From NCBI RefSeq assembly GCF_900292015.1, contig NZ_LR130759.1:2232001-2296000 (forward strand): a stretch of 64,000 nucleotides of DNA. Direction: 5' to 3'. The notes under the pieces are model-generated. The model worked only from the letters and a program-made list of their open reading frames with translations. It was not told the DNA's origin and did no database searches. Positions 39,019 to 48,591 of this stretch are shown piece after piece. Source of the stretch: Mycobacterium basiliense. Its GTDB lineage: Bacteria; Actinomycetota; Actinomycetes; Mycobacteriales; Mycobacteriaceae. Position 1 is the stretch's first letter. The number at the start of each line of letters is the position of its first letter. The position numbers and the translations under genes were made by a program.

Positions 39019-39993
39019 CTAACCGTGCAGCGCCACGCGCAATGCCGCCAGCCCACGATTCATGGCGGCGGTGGCGGCGGGCACCACCCCGGCGTAGCCG
39101 ACGTACCCGTGCACCATGGTTTTGGCGTTGTGCACCTCTACGGGAACGCCGGCGTCGGCGAGCAGTTCGCCATACCGAATGCCGTCATCGCGCAGCGGGT
39201 CGTGGCCGGCTACCCCGATATAGGCGGGTGGAAGATCCACCAAGTTCTCTGAGCGGCCCGGAGCCATGCCCGCGGGTGGGTTGGACAGGTCGACATCGCC
39301 CGCGTACCAACGAGAGAAGTCGGCAATGGCCTTGGCGTCAAGCACCTCGGCGTTGGCGTTTTCGGTGAACGACGGCAACGAAGGATCCCACATCGTGGAG
39401 GGATACCACAACAGTTGGAACCTGACCGGTGGTCCGCCGGCATCGGCCTGGTCACGGGCGTACTGTGCGATCACCGCGGCGATGGTGCCGCCTGCCGAAT
39501 CTCCTGCTACGGCCACTCGGGTGGTGTCCGCTCCGAGTGCGGCACCATGCTCGGCAACCCATAGCATTGCGGCCCAAGCGTCTTCGACGGCAGCGGGGTA
39601 GGGGTGTTCCGGGGCAAGCCGGTAATCGACTGACACCACCAATGTGTCGGCGCCAACGGCGTGCTGACGGCACGTGCCGTCGTGCGTATCAAGGTCACCC
39701 ATGACAAACCCGCCGCCATGGAAGAACACCACCACCGGTAGCGCATCAGTCAAGGCGGGACTGGTTGGTGGCCAATAGATCCGGATCGGGATAGGCCCGG
39801 CTGGCCCGTCGATGGCCCGATCCTCGACTCGCAGCTCGGTGTGTACCGGCCGGCGTGGTAGGTCCCGCAACCGCTGGCGCACCGCGTCGATTCCGTCCTC
39901 GGTAGATAGCCGAAACGGAACCGCATCCAGTACCTTCTGCAGGATGGGGTCGATAGCGGGTTTCTCGTCGGCGGTGTTGTCCAAACTGGGCAT
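39019..39993 (-). CDS. lipI: HSL-family esterase/lipase LipI
   Basis: A 324-aa paralogue of LipH. H92-G-G-G ([11 protein letters not shown]), S166 in GDSAGG, and [19 protein letters not shown] and MVHGYVGY at the C-terminus. The two share most of their sequence, showing a tandem duplication old enough to diverge. ATG 39993 agrees with the M. tuberculosis [16 protein letters not shown] start. Its ATG is part of the CATG shared with the divergent gene at 39992. Confidence 0.9.
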   Translation of the reverse strand: MPSLDNTADEKPAIDPILQKVLDAVPFRLSTEDGIDAVRQRLRDLPRRPVHTELRVEDRAIDGPAGPIPIRIYWPPTSPALTDALPVVVFFHGGGFVMGDLDTHDGTCRQHAVGADTLVVSVDYRLAPEHPYPAAVEDAWAAMLWVAEHGAALGADTTRVAVAGDSAGGTIAAVIAQYARDQADAGGPPVRFQLLWYPSTMWDPSLPSFTENANAEVLDAKAIADFSRWYAGDVDLSNPPAGMAPGRSENLVDLPPAYIGVAGHDPLRDDGIRYGELLADAGVPVEVHNAKTMVHGYVGYAGVVPAATAAMNRGLAALRVALHG

Positions 39994-40729
39994 GGACGTA
40001 CCGTACGCACCTCGTTTGGTGGCCGGAGGTTGGGTGGTGGCTGGCTGGGCCGGCCTAGCCTACGGCGTGTATTTGACGGTGATTGCCATGCGCCGGCCGC
40101 CGGGCACCGAGCTGACCGGACATTGGATTCTGCAGCCGGCGTTCAAAGCATCGATGGCGGTGTTGCTGGCCCTGGCGGCGCTTGCTCATCCGATCGTGCG
40201 TGAGCGGCGGTGGTTGGTGCCGGCCTTGTTGTTCTCCGCGACCGGTGACTGGTTGTTGGCCATCCCATGGTTGACCCAGTCCTTTGTCTTAGGGCTCGGC
40301 TCATTCTTGTTGGCGCACTTGTGTTTTCTTGGTGCATTGCGGCCGCTGGCATGGGGTTCGGCGCCTTCGCGGCCGCGGATCGCTGCCGCCGCGTTGATGT
40401 GTGCGGCCTCTGTCGGGCTCTTGGTCTGGTTTTGGCCCCACTTGGCTCAGGAGAAGCTGACGATTCCGGTGACGCTATACATCGTGGTGCTGACCGCGAT
40501 GGTCTGCGCGGCGTTTCTCGCGCGCCTGCCGACCATATGGACTGCGGTGGGGGCGCTCAGTTTTGCGGCTTCGGACTCCATGATCGCGATTAGCCGGTTC
40601 GTCCTCGGCAACGAGGCTCTGGCGGTGCCAATCTGGTGGTCGTATGCGGCGGCGGAGATCCTGATCACGGCCGGGTTCTTTTTCGGTCGCGAACTGGTGG
40701 ATGGCGCCGCCGAGGCTGGCGACAGCTAA
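39992..40729 (+). CDS. YhhN-like multi-pass membrane protein (Rv1401-like)
   Basis: A 245-aa protein with about eight hydrophobic segments ([66 protein letters not shown] and others), of the YhhN/TMEM86 type; eukaryotic members are lysoplasmalogenases, but the bacterial role is open. ATG 39992 overlaps the lipI ATG on the other strand, leaving no leader; GTG 40019, just before the first membrane segment, is a reasonable alternative. No clear ribosome site for either. Confidence 0.75.
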   Translation: MDVPYAPRLVAGGWVVAGWAGLAYGVYLTVIAMRRPPGTELTGHWILQPAFKASMAVLLALAALAHPIVRERRWLVPALLFSATGDWLLAIPWLTQSFVLGLGSFLLAHLCFLGALRPLAWGSAPSRPRIAAAALMCAASVGLLVWFWPHLAQEKLTIPVTLYIVVLTAMVCAAFLARLPTIWTAVGALSFAASDSMIAISRFVLGNEALAVPIWWSYAAAEILITAGFFFGRELVDGAAEAGDS

Positions 40730-40765
40730 CGGACCGCGCCGGAAGCGCAAGCGGGGCAACAACTA

Positions 40766-42793
40766 TTGTCTGGCAAACCATCCCGCGGATCCGCCCGTAC
40801 ACCTATCGAGGTCGAGCCGATCGCCCGGGTGCTGCCGATGCTGTCGGTACCCCACCTGGATCGCGAATTCGACTATCTGGTCTCCGCCGAGCAGTCCGAC
40901 GATGCCCAGCCGGGCGTGCGGGTTCGGGTGCGGTTCCACGGCCGGCTGGTCGATGGTTTCGTGCTCGAGCGCCGCAACGACACCGAGCATCAGGGCAAGC
41001 TGGGCTGGCTGGAACGTGTTGTATCCGCTGAACCCGTGCTCACACCGGAAATCCGCCGATTGGTCGACGCGGTGGCCGCGCGCTACGCGGGTACCAGGCC
41101 CGACGTGTTGCGGCTGGCGGTGCCGGCCCGCCACGCCAGGGTGGAACGAGAACACGCGGTGCTCAAGGAGGTGTCGGATGTCGCCGCGATCGATCCGTCG
41201 GGGTGGGAGGTCTACGGCCGTGGCGGCCAGTTCTTGGCGGCGCTAGCCGAGACGCGAGCGGCCCGTGCCGTTTGGCAGGCATTGCCCGGCGAGCTGTGGA
41301 CGGAGCGCTTCGCCGAGGCCGCCGCTCAAATGGTACGGGCGGGCCGCTCGGTGCTGGCGATCGTGCCTGATCAGCGAGACCTGGACGCGCTGTGGCAGTC
41401 GGCCACGACGCGCCTCGACCAGACCAGCGTGGCGGCCCTGTCGGCCGGCCTGGGGCCCGCCGCGCGATATCGGCGCTGGCTGTCCGCGTTGCGCGGCACC
41501 GCGCGGCTGGTGATCGGCACCCGCAGCGCGGTGTTCGCCCCGCTCAGTGACCTGGGTCTGGTCATGGTGTGGGCCGACGGCGACGACAGCTTGGCCGAAC
41601 CCCGGGCGCCCTACCCGCATGCCCGGGAGGTGGCGATGCTGCGCGCCCACCAGGCTCGGTGCGCGGCGCTGATCGGCGGCTATGCGCGCACCGCCGAAGC
41701 ACATGCGTTGGTGCGCAGTGGATGGGCACACGACATCGTGGCCGTTCGACCGGTGGTGCGCGCCCGCAGCCCACGCGTCGTCGCGCTGGACGACAGTGGA
41801 TACGCCGACGAGCGCGACCCGGCGGCTCGCACGGCGCGGCTGCCCTCCATCGCCTTGCGTGCCGCCCGGTCGGCGTTGCAGGCCGGAGCGCCGGTGCTGG
41901 TGCAGGTGCCGCGGCGCGGGTATTTGCCGTCGCTGGCCTGTGGTCGCTGCCGGGCGATTGCCCGCTGCCGACACTGCACGGGCCCGTTATCGCTGCAGTC
42001 GCTCGACGATGGCGGCGGACCGGGCGTGACGTGCCGCTGGTGCGGCCGGGCCGACCCGACGCTTCGGTGCGCTCGGTGCGGGTCGGAGGCGGTGCGTGCG
42101 GTGGTTGTCGGCGCCCGACGCACCGCCGAGGAACTCGGCCGGGCCTTTCCTGGCACGGCGGTGATCACCTCGTCCGGTGATGCCATCGTGAGCGAGGTCG
42201 GTGCCCGTCCGGCATTGGTGGTCGCTACACCCGGCGCCGAACCCAGGGCTTGCGGTGGCTACGGTGCGGCGCTGCTGCTGGATACCTGGGCGTTGCTGGG
42301 CCGACAGGATCTGCGCGCAGCCGAAGACGCCCTGTGTCGCTGGATGGCGGCCGGGGCGTTGGTGCGGTCGCGTGCTGACGGCGGTGTGGTGACGGTGGTC
42401 GCCGAATCGTCCATCTCGACGGTGCAGTCGCTGATTCGTTGGGATCCGGTCGGCCACGCCGAGGCCGAACTGGCGGCCCGAAGCGACGTCGGTCTGCCCC
42501 CGAGCGTGCACATCGCCGCTCTTGATGGCATCGGCGCCGCGGTCATGGCACTGCTCGAACAGGCCAGGTTGCCGGACGACGCCGAACTGCTGGGCCCGGT
42601 CGATCTGCCGGCAGCCGTGCGCCGCCCAGCGGGCTTCCCCACGGGTGCGACCGTCACCCGAATGTTGGTGCGGGTCCGCCGTGAGCAGGGCCTGGAGCTG
42701 GCGGCCTCGCTGCGTCGAGGCGTCAGCGTGCTCAGCGCTCGCCAGACGCACGATCCGGTTCGGGTGCAGATCGATCCGCTGCACATCGGCTAG
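40766..42793 (+). CDS. priA: PriA-like primosomal protein N', helicase motifs degenerate
   Basis: A 675-aa PriA. The N-terminal DNA-binding domain (RVLPMLSVPHLDREFDYLV to about residue 120) is followed by a helicase-like domain with no Walker A (no GxxGxGKT where expected) and no DEAH box, as is usual for actinobacterial PriA. Zinc-binding cysteines are kept: CGRCRAIARCRHC and CRWCG, then CARCGS. It probably recognises forks but does not unwind by itself. The start at TTG 40766 has no clear ribosome site and is the least certain point. Confidence 0.87.
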   Translation: MSGKPSRGSARTPIEVEPIARVLPMLSVPHLDREFDYLVSAEQSDDAQPGVRVRVRFHGRLVDGFVLERRNDTEHQGKLGWLERVVSAEPVLTPEIRRLVDAVAARYAGTRPDVLRLAVPARHARVEREHAVLKEVSDVAAIDPSGWEVYGRGGQFLAALAETRAARAVWQALPGELWTERFAEAAAQMVRAGRSVLAIVPDQRDLDALWQSATTRLDQTSVAALSAGLGPAARYRRWLSALRGTARLVIGTRSAVFAPLSDLGLVMVWADGDDSLAEPRAPYPHAREVAMLRAHQARCAALIGGYARTAEAHALVRSGWAHDIVAVRPVVRARSPRVVALDDSGYADERDPAARTARLPSIALRAARSALQAGAPVLVQVPRRGYLPSLACGRCRAIARCRHCTGPLSLQSLDDGGGPGVTCRWCGRADPTLRCARCGSEAVRAVVVGARRTAEELGRAFPGTAVITSSGDAIVSEVGARPALVVATPGAEPRACGGYGAALLLDTWALLGRQDLRAAEDALCRWMAAGALVRSRADGGVVTVVAESSISTVQSLIRWDPVGHAEAELAARSDVGLPPSVHIAALDGIGAAVMALLEQARLPDDAELLGPVDLPAAVRRPAGFPTGATVTRMLVRVRREQGLELAASLRRGVSVLSARQTHDPVRVQIDPLHIG

Positions 42794-42808
42794 CCCGGAG
42801 AACGGCTA

Positions 42809-43633
42809 TCACCGTTTGCGTGCGGTGAAAATCAGGTATTCCCAATGCGTTACACCGCTGACGAGGTGTTCGCGGCTGAGTTCGATGAGTTCGGTGTCCA
42901 GCCTGGCCACCCGCCGGGGGTCGCCACCGATGTTGCGGTAGGCATTGATCGTCGGCCCGTAACGTTCTTTGAACTCGTCGACGCACTGTTCCGGCTGCTC
43001 GAAGCGGTCCACTGTCAGTGCGCCGCGCCGGGTGCGGATGTCGCAGACGTGGTCGCCGAACAGGCTACTGATGTAGGGCTCACGGCCCCACCACACTTCA
43101 TGCGGCGCCCCGGTCGGAAGCGTCGGTTGACGGGGCCTGATGATGGAGAGTAGTTGACCGTAAAAGCCCTCTGGGGTCCAGCTCAACACACTGATCTTGC
43201 CGCCGCGCCGGCAAACCCTGGCCAGCTCGTCGGGCGCGCGTTGGTGGCGAGGGGCGAACATCACCCCCACCGTCGACAGCACCGCGTCGAACTCGTTGAA
43301 GCCGAAGGGTAGGGCTTCCGCGTTGGCTTCCCGCCAGCCGAGCGTCAGGTCCGCGGCGGCGGCTCGTTGCTGAGCACGGCGTAGCAGCTCGGGCGTCAGG
43401 TCGGTGGCGACGACATGGGCCCCGGTCATTGCGGCGGCGATCGACACGTTGCCGGACCCGGCGGCCACGTCGAGCACGCGGTCGCCGCGGCGAACACCGC
43501 TGGCGGACACAAGAGTTGGGCCAAGTGAAGCCAAGACCCCGTCCGCAATGGCGGGATAGTCGCCCAACGCCCACATGTCCCGGTGCGTGGTTACCGGGGC
43601 TTTGAAGTCGCCGGGGGTGGTGTCGATGGGCAA
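42809..43633 (-). CDS. SAM-dependent methyltransferase (Rv1403c-like)
   Basis: A 274-aa class I methyltransferase with motif I VLDVAAGSGNVSIAAA, VVATDLTPELLRRAQ, and AVLSTVGVMFAPRHQRAPDELARV, a UbiE/Coq5-like pattern. TTG 43633 is the start, with AGGAGG upstream; the protein aligns at MPIDTTPGDFKAP. It is strongly similar to the gene at 44420-45244, so the two are paralogues flanking a MarR regulator that is reported to repress both in M. tuberculosis. The substrate is unknown. Confidence 0.88.
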   Translation of the reverse strand: MPIDTTPGDFKAPVTTHRDMWALGDYPAIADGVLASLGPTLVSASGVRRGDRVLDVAAGSGNVSIAAAMTGAHVVATDLTPELLRRAQQRAAAADLTLGWREANAEALPFGFNEFDAVLSTVGVMFAPRHQRAPDELARVCRRGGKISVLSWTPEGFYGQLLSIIRPRQPTLPTGAPHEVWWGREPYISSLFGDHVCDIRTRRGALTVDRFEQPEQCVDEFKERYGPTINAYRNIGGDPRRVARLDTELIELSREHLVSGVTHWEYLIFTARKR

Positions 43634-43743
43634 CCCGACCTCCTGCCGGACGCGGACTCAGATACGACCTCATCGTCGGCAGCGGGCAGGCGGCTGCGCG
43701 GCAAGTGCGATAGTTGCCCGGGACGCAATTGTATACGCGGGCA

Positions 43744-43764
43744 ACAATCAAAGCCTACGATTGT
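43744..43764. promoter_or_regulatory. Candidate MarR operator upstream of the first methyltransferase
   Basis: ACAATC (43744-43749) and GATTGT (43759-43764) form a perfect 6-bp inverted repeat with a 9-nt spacer, in the gap between the methyltransferase and MarR starts. GATTGTAGGGCGCTG (43759-43773) recurs as GATTGTAAGTCGCTG at 45364-45378, upstream of the second methyltransferase (13 of 15 positions). Confidence 0.5.
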
Positions 43765-43866
43765 AGGGCGCTGCTAGACTTTTCTCTTGCTGTGGACCGG
43801 TTAGTGTCACAACGATGTTGAAAAACGGTGTTGAAGACCGGTCGAACCCGGGGAAGGGGGCCATTT

Positions 43867-44349
43867 ATGTCCGCCGAGAATGCAACGGCAGCTGAAGACT
43901 CAGTAGACATGATCACCGATGCGCTACTGACGGCATCCCGGCTGTTGGTAGGCATCTCGGCCAATTCGATCGCGCAGGTCGACGAGAACATCACCATCCC
44001 GCAGTTCCGGACACTGGTGATTCTGTCCAACCGCGGTCCGGTCAATCTGGCGACGCTGGCGAACTTGCTCGGGGTTCAGCCATCGGCGACGGGCCGGATG
44101 GTGGATCGGCTCGTTGGCGCCGGCATGATCGACCGCCAAGCGCACCCGACGTCACGGCGCGAACTGCTTGCCGTGCTGACCAAGCGAGGCCGGGATCTGG
44201 TTCGTCAGGTCACCGCGCACCGGCGTGAAGAAATCGCTCGGATTGTCGGACAGATGGCGCCAGCGGAACGACAGGGGTTGGTGCGTGCCCTCACGGCGTT
44301 CACCGCCGCCGGTGGTGAGCCCGACGCAAACGTCGAGATGGATCTTTAG
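43867..44349 (+). CDS. MarR-family transcriptional regulator (Rv1404-like)
   Basis: A 160-aa winged-helix regulator, exactly the length of Rv1404. Core: ITIPQFRTLVILSNRGPVNLATLANLLGVQPSATGRMVDRLVGAGMIDRQAHPTSRRE with the DxR wing. ATG 43867 follows GGGGAAGGGGG. It sits between and divergent from one methyltransferase gene and convergent with the other; the shared motifs at 43744 and 45364 suggest it controls both. Confidence 0.92.
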   Translation: MSAENATAAEDSVDMITDALLTASRLLVGISANSIAQVDENITIPQFRTLVILSNRGPVNLATLANLLGVQPSATGRMVDRLVGAGMIDRQAHPTSRRELLAVLTKRGRDLVRQVTAHRREEIARIVGQMAPAERQGLVRALTAFTAAGGEPDANVEMDL

Positions 44350-44361
44350 GCATCTCCTGGC

Positions 44362-44414
44362 CGCCAGCCCATGCCAGGCCGCCTGCGCAACGGCGGGCCT
44401 GGCATGGGCTGGCG
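44362..44414. terminator. Strong bidirectional terminator
   Basis: An 18-bp perfect inverted repeat, CGCCAGCCCATGCCAGGC (44362-44379) with its complement at 44397-44414, plus an inner CGCC/GGCG extension with one bulged G, between the convergent MarR and methyltransferase genes. It starts 13 bp after one stop and ends 6 bp before the other, so it can serve both directions. Confidence 0.85.
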
Positions 44415-44419
44415 TCAAC

Positions 44420-45244
44420 TCACAGCTTTGTCGCGGTGAGAACCAAGTACTCCCAATCCATGACGCCGTTCGTCAGGTATTGCGCGGCCAGCTCCACCAG
44501 TTGAGTGTCGAGCTCGGCGGCCAGCACGGCGTTGTCACCGATGTTTGCGTAGGCCTCGATCGTCGGGCCGTAGTGATTCTTGAAGTAGTCGTGCACCGCT
44601 TGTGCGGTCTCGAATCGCTTCACTTCCAGCATTCCGCGACGCGTTTGGATATCGGTGGTTCGATCCTTGAACAGCCCGCGGGCGTAGGCTTCCCGTCCCC
44701 ATAGCGCCGAGGGAGGTAGTGCCGCGGAAAGGCTCGGCCGGTATGGCCTGATGGCAGCGAGCATCCGACCGAAGAATCCTTCGGGGGTCCAGCTGATTAC
44801 ACCGATCGTGCCGCCCGGCTTGCAGGCCCGAATCAGCTCGTTGGCCGAACACTGATGGTCCGGTGCGAACATCACACCGATCGCCGAGATCACGACGTCG
44901 AACTCACCGTCGCCGAACGGCAATGCCTGGGCGTTGGCTTCCTGGTAATGAAGGGTCAGACCCTGTGCTGCGGCTCGTGCCTGAGAACGCTGCAGCAACT
45001 CCGGTGTGAGGTCGGTGGACACGACAGTGGCGCCCGCTTTCGCTGCGGGAAGCGAGATGTTGCCAGAGCCGGCTGCGACGTCGAGTACCCGGACGCCGGG
45101 CCCAATGCCCGCCGCATCGACCAGGATTGGGCCGAGTGGGGCCATCACTTCTTCTGCCATCAGGGCGTAGTCGCCCAGTGCCCACAGAGCCCGGTGCGTG
45201 GCCGCGAGCGTGACGTCCTCACGGACGGGTATGTCGATAGTCAT
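44420..45244 (-). CDS. SAM-dependent methyltransferase (Rv1405c-like)
   Basis: A 274-aa paralogue of the gene at 42809-43633, the same length. Motif I VLDVAAGSGNISLPAA, VVSTDLTPELLQRSQ, DVVISAIGVMFAPDHQCSANELIRA. ATG 45244 follows AGGAG. The intergenic region to fmt (45245-45444) carries the candidate regulator site at 45364-45378. Its M. tuberculosis counterpart is reported to be induced in vivo and by acid; the same may hold here. Confidence 0.9.
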   Translation of the reverse strand: MTIDIPVREDVTLAATHRALWALGDYALMAEEVMAPLGPILVDAAGIGPGVRVLDVAAGSGNISLPAAKAGATVVSTDLTPELLQRSQARAAAQGLTLHYQEANAQALPFGDGEFDVVISAIGVMFAPDHQCSANELIRACKPGGTIGVISWTPEGFFGRMLAAIRPYRPSLSAALPPSALWGREAYARGLFKDRTTDIQTRRGMLEVKRFETAQAVHDYFKNHYGPTIEAYANIGDNAVLAAELDTQLVELAAQYLTNGVMDWEYLVLTATKL

Positions 45245-45363
45245 TCAGAGCTCCTGAAATGAAAAGGGATATGGCTGCGTACTTCGACCTCGTCGTCGCA
45301 GGCGCGGCGGCAAATTCGACTGCCGTGCAGAACGTATCCGCCGGACATAGTATGCAATAGCAA

Positions 45364-45378
45364 GATTGTAAGTCGCTG
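45364..45378. promoter_or_regulatory. Candidate MarR operator upstream of the second methyltransferase
   Basis: GATTGTAAGTCGCTG repeats the element at 43759-43773 with 13 of 15 matching positions, and CAAT-AGCAAG-ATTG (45355-45368) forms a short inverted repeat across it. Confidence 0.45.
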
Positions 45379-45444
45379 TGAATCTGGCCGTCGGGATTGT
45401 GTTCTGCGACACGTTAATGCGGCTTTCTGAGGCTTTCTTAGACT

Positions 45445-46389
45445 ATGGCGGTGCGCCTTGTTTTCGCCGGCACCCCAGAACCCGCGCTGCCCGCGCTGTG
45501 CAGCCTCATCGACTCGCCACGTCACGAGGTAGTCGCGGTGCTGACCAGGCCCGATGCCGCTTCCGGACGGCGTGGCAAGCCGCAGCCGTCGCCCGTGGCC
45601 CGTGCTGCGCTCGAGCGTGGAATTCCGGTGTTGCGGCCGCCGCGACCTAATTCCGCAGAATTCGTTGCTGAACTGTCCGCGCTGGGCCCGCAGTGCTGCG
45701 CGGTCGTCGCCTACGGGGCGCTGCTTGGCGATGCGCTGCTTGCGGTTCCGTCGCGCGGCTGGGTCAATCTGCATTTCTCGCTGCTGCCCGCCTGGCGGGG
45801 CGCCGCTCCGGTACAGGCCGCGATTGCCGCGGGGGATACGGTCACCGGGGCCACGACCTTCCAGATCGAGCCGAGCCTAGACTCCGGACCCGTTTACGGT
45901 GTAGTCACCGAGACTATCCAGTCGACCGACACGGCGGGTGAACTGCTTAAGCGACTTGCGGTTTCGGGCGCTGCGCTATTGTCGGCCACGCTGGACGGCA
46001 TCGCTGATCAATCCTTGGCGCCACGACCGCAACCGGCCGATGGGGTCAGCCTGGCGCCCAAAATCACCGTCGAGCAGGCTCGGGTGCGCTGGGAGCTGCC
46101 GGCGCCGGTAATTGAACGTCGGATCCGCGCGGTCACGCCAAATCCGGGTGCTTGGACGCTCATCGGCGACTTGCGGGTCAAGCTTGGACCCGTACACGTC
46201 GACGGCGCCCCTAAGCCCCCAGATCCGTTGACATCCGGGGCTATCCATGTGGACCGCAAGAACGTCTGGATCGGCACCGGATCAGAACCGGTGCGGTTGG
46301 GGGAGATTCAGCCGCCCGGCAAGAAGGTGATGAACGCGATCGACTGGGCGCGCGGCGCCCGGCTCGATCCTGGTGCGCGGGCATCATGA
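45445..46389 (+). CDS. fmt: Methionyl-tRNA formyltransferase
   Basis: A 314-aa enzyme formylating initiator Met-tRNA. Catalytic region [19 protein letters not shown] (the SLLP loop) with the neighbouring His, after [16 protein letters not shown]-terminal OB domain (residues about 210-314) binds tRNA. ATG 45445 gives [18 protein letters not shown]. The stop overlaps rsmB by 4 bp (ATGA). Confidence 0.95.
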   Translation: MAVRLVFAGTPEPALPALCSLIDSPRHEVVAVLTRPDAASGRRGKPQPSPVARAALERGIPVLRPPRPNSAEFVAELSALGPQCCAVVAYGALLGDALLAVPSRGWVNLHFSLLPAWRGAAPVQAAIAAGDTVTGATTFQIEPSLDSGPVYGVVTETIQSTDTAGELLKRLAVSGAALLSATLDGIADQSLAPRPQPADGVSLAPKITVEQARVRWELPAPVIERRIRAVTPNPGAWTLIGDLRVKLGPVHVDGAPKPPDPLTSGAIHVDRKNVWIGTGSEPVRLGEIQPPGKKVMNAIDWARGARLDPGARAS

Positions 46390-47795
46390 CCTCGAAGCCG
46401 CAACGGCCCCAACGGAAGGGCGGCCCAAGTCAGCGAAAGGGTCCCCGTCGGCGACCGCTGGACCCGGCGCGCCGGGCGGCGTTCGATGTGCTGCGTGCGG
46501 TCAGTGAGCGCAACGCCTACGCAAACCTGGCGTTACCCGCGCTACTGCGCGAACGCGGTATCGCCGGACGTGACGCCGCGTTTGCCACCGAGTTGGCCTA
46601 CGGCACCTGCCGGATCCTGGGTCTGCTCGACCCGATCATCGGTGCTGCGGCCGGGCGCTCACCGGAGGCGATCCATCCGGTCTTGCTCGATCTGCTACGG
46701 CTTGGCAGCTATCAGCTGCTGCGCACTAGGGTTGACGCGCACGCTGCGGTGTCCACCACCGTCGAGCAGGCGGGCATCGAATTCGACTCGGCCAGAGCCG
46801 GTTTCGTCAATGCTGTGCTGCGAACCATCGCCGATCGAGACGAGCGCAGCTGGCTGACGGAGCTGGCGCCAGACCCACGCGCCGACCCCGTCGGGCACGC
46901 CGCGTTTGTACACGCCCACCCACGTTGGATCGCACAGGCATTCGTAGACGCACTGGGTTCGGCGGCCGGTGAACTCGACGCGGTGCTGGCCAGCGACGAC
47001 GAACGACCACGGGTGCACTTGGCCGCCCGGCCCGGGGTGCTGACCGCCGCGGAACTGGCCGACGCGGTGAATGGCACGGTCGGGCGCTACTCGCCGTACG
47101 CCGTGTACCTGCCGAGCGGGGACCCCGGACGGTTGGAATCGGTGCGCCAAGGCCAAGCCCTGGTTCAGGACGAGGGCAGCCAGTTGGTGGCTCGGGCGTT
47201 GACCTTGGCGCCGGTCGAGGACGACACCGGACGGTGGCTGGATCTGTGCGCCGGACCGGGGGGTAAGACAGCGCTGTTGGCTGGCTTGAGCGTGGCGGCC
47301 GGGGCACGCGTGACCGCTGTGGAGCCGTCGCAACATCGCGCGGACCTGGTGGCCGACAACACCCGCGGGCTTCCGGTCGACATCGTGCGCGGTGACGGAC
47401 GGCACACCGATCTGGAGCCGGGCTTCGACCGGGTGTTGGTCGATGCGCCGTGTACCGGGTTGGGGGCGTTGCGTCGTCGGCCGGAGGCGCGCTGGCGGCG
47501 ACTGCCGACCGACGTGCCAACACTGACCAAGCTGCAACGTGAGCTGCTCGCGGCCGCGATCGCCCTAACCAGGCCGGGTGGCGTCGTGTTCTACGCGACC
47601 TGCTCGCCCCACCTGGCCGAGACCGTTGGGGTGGTCGGCGACGCACTGCGCCGCCATCCGGTGCACACAGTGGATGCCAGGCCGCTGTTCGAGCCCGTTG
47701 CAACCGGACTGGGGGAGGGGCCCTACGTCCAGTTGTGGCCGCACCGACACGGTACCGATGCCATGTTCGCCGCGGCGCTGCAGCGCCGGGCGTGA
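46386..47795 (+). CDS. rsmB: 16S rRNA (cytosine-967-C5) methyltransferase RsmB/Fmu
   Basis: A 469-aa SUN-family RNA methyltransferase. A basic N-terminal tail ([20 protein letters not shown]) and a NusB-like domain ([21 protein letters not shown]) precede the SAM domain: [15 protein letters not shown], then [18 protein letters not shown] and [12 protein letters not shown] with the two catalytic cysteines. ATG 46386 is coupled to fmt. Annotated as fmu in M. tuberculosis. Confidence 0.94.
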   Translation: MTSKPQRPQRKGGPSQRKGPRRRPLDPARRAAFDVLRAVSERNAYANLALPALLRERGIAGRDAAFATELAYGTCRILGLLDPIIGAAAGRSPEAIHPVLLDLLRLGSYQLLRTRVDAHAAVSTTVEQAGIEFDSARAGFVNAVLRTIADRDERSWLTELAPDPRADPVGHAAFVHAHPRWIAQAFVDALGSAAGELDAVLASDDERPRVHLAARPGVLTAAELADAVNGTVGRYSPYAVYLPSGDPGRLESVRQGQALVQDEGSQLVARALTLAPVEDDTGRWLDLCAGPGGKTALLAGLSVAAGARVTAVEPSQHRADLVADNTRGLPVDIVRGDGRHTDLEPGFDRVLVDAPCTGLGALRRRPEARWRRLPTDVPTLTKLQRELLAAAIALTRPGGVVFYATCSPHLAETVGVVGDALRRHPVHTVDARPLFEPVATGLGEGPYVQLWPHRHGTDAMFAAALQRRA

Positions 47796-47861
47796 CCCCC
47801 GACGGCGAATCGCCGCCCTACATCGCGCGCACCTGCGGCAGGGCTCAGTAGTGTGTCGCCT

Positions 47862-48551
47862 ATGGTATGCAGCACGGGGGAACCCATGATCGCGCCCTCG
47901 ATCCTGGCCGCTGACTTCGCCCGACTCGCCGACGCCGCGGCGGCCGTGCGCGGCGCCGACTGGTTGCACGTCGATGTGATGGACGGCCATTTCGTGCCGA
48001 ATCTGACGATTGGCTTGCCAGTGGTGGAGAGCCTGCTGGCGGCCAGCGACATCCCGATGGATTGCCATCTGATGATCGACAATCCGGACCGGTGGGCTCC
48101 GCCATATGCCGAAGCAGGCGCCTACAACGTCACGTTTCACGCCGAGGCCACCGACAATCCGGTCGGGGTGGCCCGCGATATCCGCGCGGCGGGCGCCAAA
48201 GCGGGAATCAGCGTGAAGCCTGGCACGCCACTGGATCCGTACCTGGAGATCCTGCGGCATTTCGACACCCTGCTGATCATGTCGGTGGAGCCGGGTTTTG
48301 GTGGCCAAAGCTTCATTCCCGAGGTGCTGAGCAAGGTACGCACGGCGCGCAAATTGGTTGATTCGGGCGAGTTGAGGATCCTGATCGAGATTGACGGCGG
48401 TATCAACGCCGACACCGTCGAGCAGGCCGCCGAGGCCGGTGTCGACTGCTTTGTCGCCGGGTCGGCGGTGTACGGAGCGGAGGACCCCGCCGCCGCGGTA
48501 AAGGCGCTCCGGCGACAGGCGGGTGCGGTGTCACCCCGCTGCGGCCGATGA
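47862..48551 (+). CDS. rpe: Ribulose-phosphate 3-epimerase
   Basis: A 229-aa TIM-barrel epimerase of the pentose phosphate pathway, producing ribulose 5-phosphate used by the riboflavin genes. Metal and catalytic motifs: [53 protein letters not shown] 47862 ([13 protein letters not shown]) gives the same length as in M. tuberculosis and aligns there; GTG 47853 and ATG 47886 are alternatives. Ribu-5-P supply next to rib genes is a plausible reason for the linkage. Confidence 0.94.
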   Translation: MVCSTGEPMIAPSILAADFARLADAAAAVRGADWLHVDVMDGHFVPNLTIGLPVVESLLAASDIPMDCHLMIDNPDRWAPPYAEAGAYNVTFHAEATDNPVGVARDIRAAGAKAGISVKPGTPLDPYLEILRHFDTLLIMSVEPGFGGQSFIPEVLSKVRTARKLVDSGELRILIEIDGGINADTVEQAAEAGVDCFVAGSAVYGAEDPAAAVKALRRQAGAVSPRCGR

Positions 48552-48591
48552 GGGGCCGGTGCACAGCCGGCGAGGGGGCGGTGAGCGGCAC

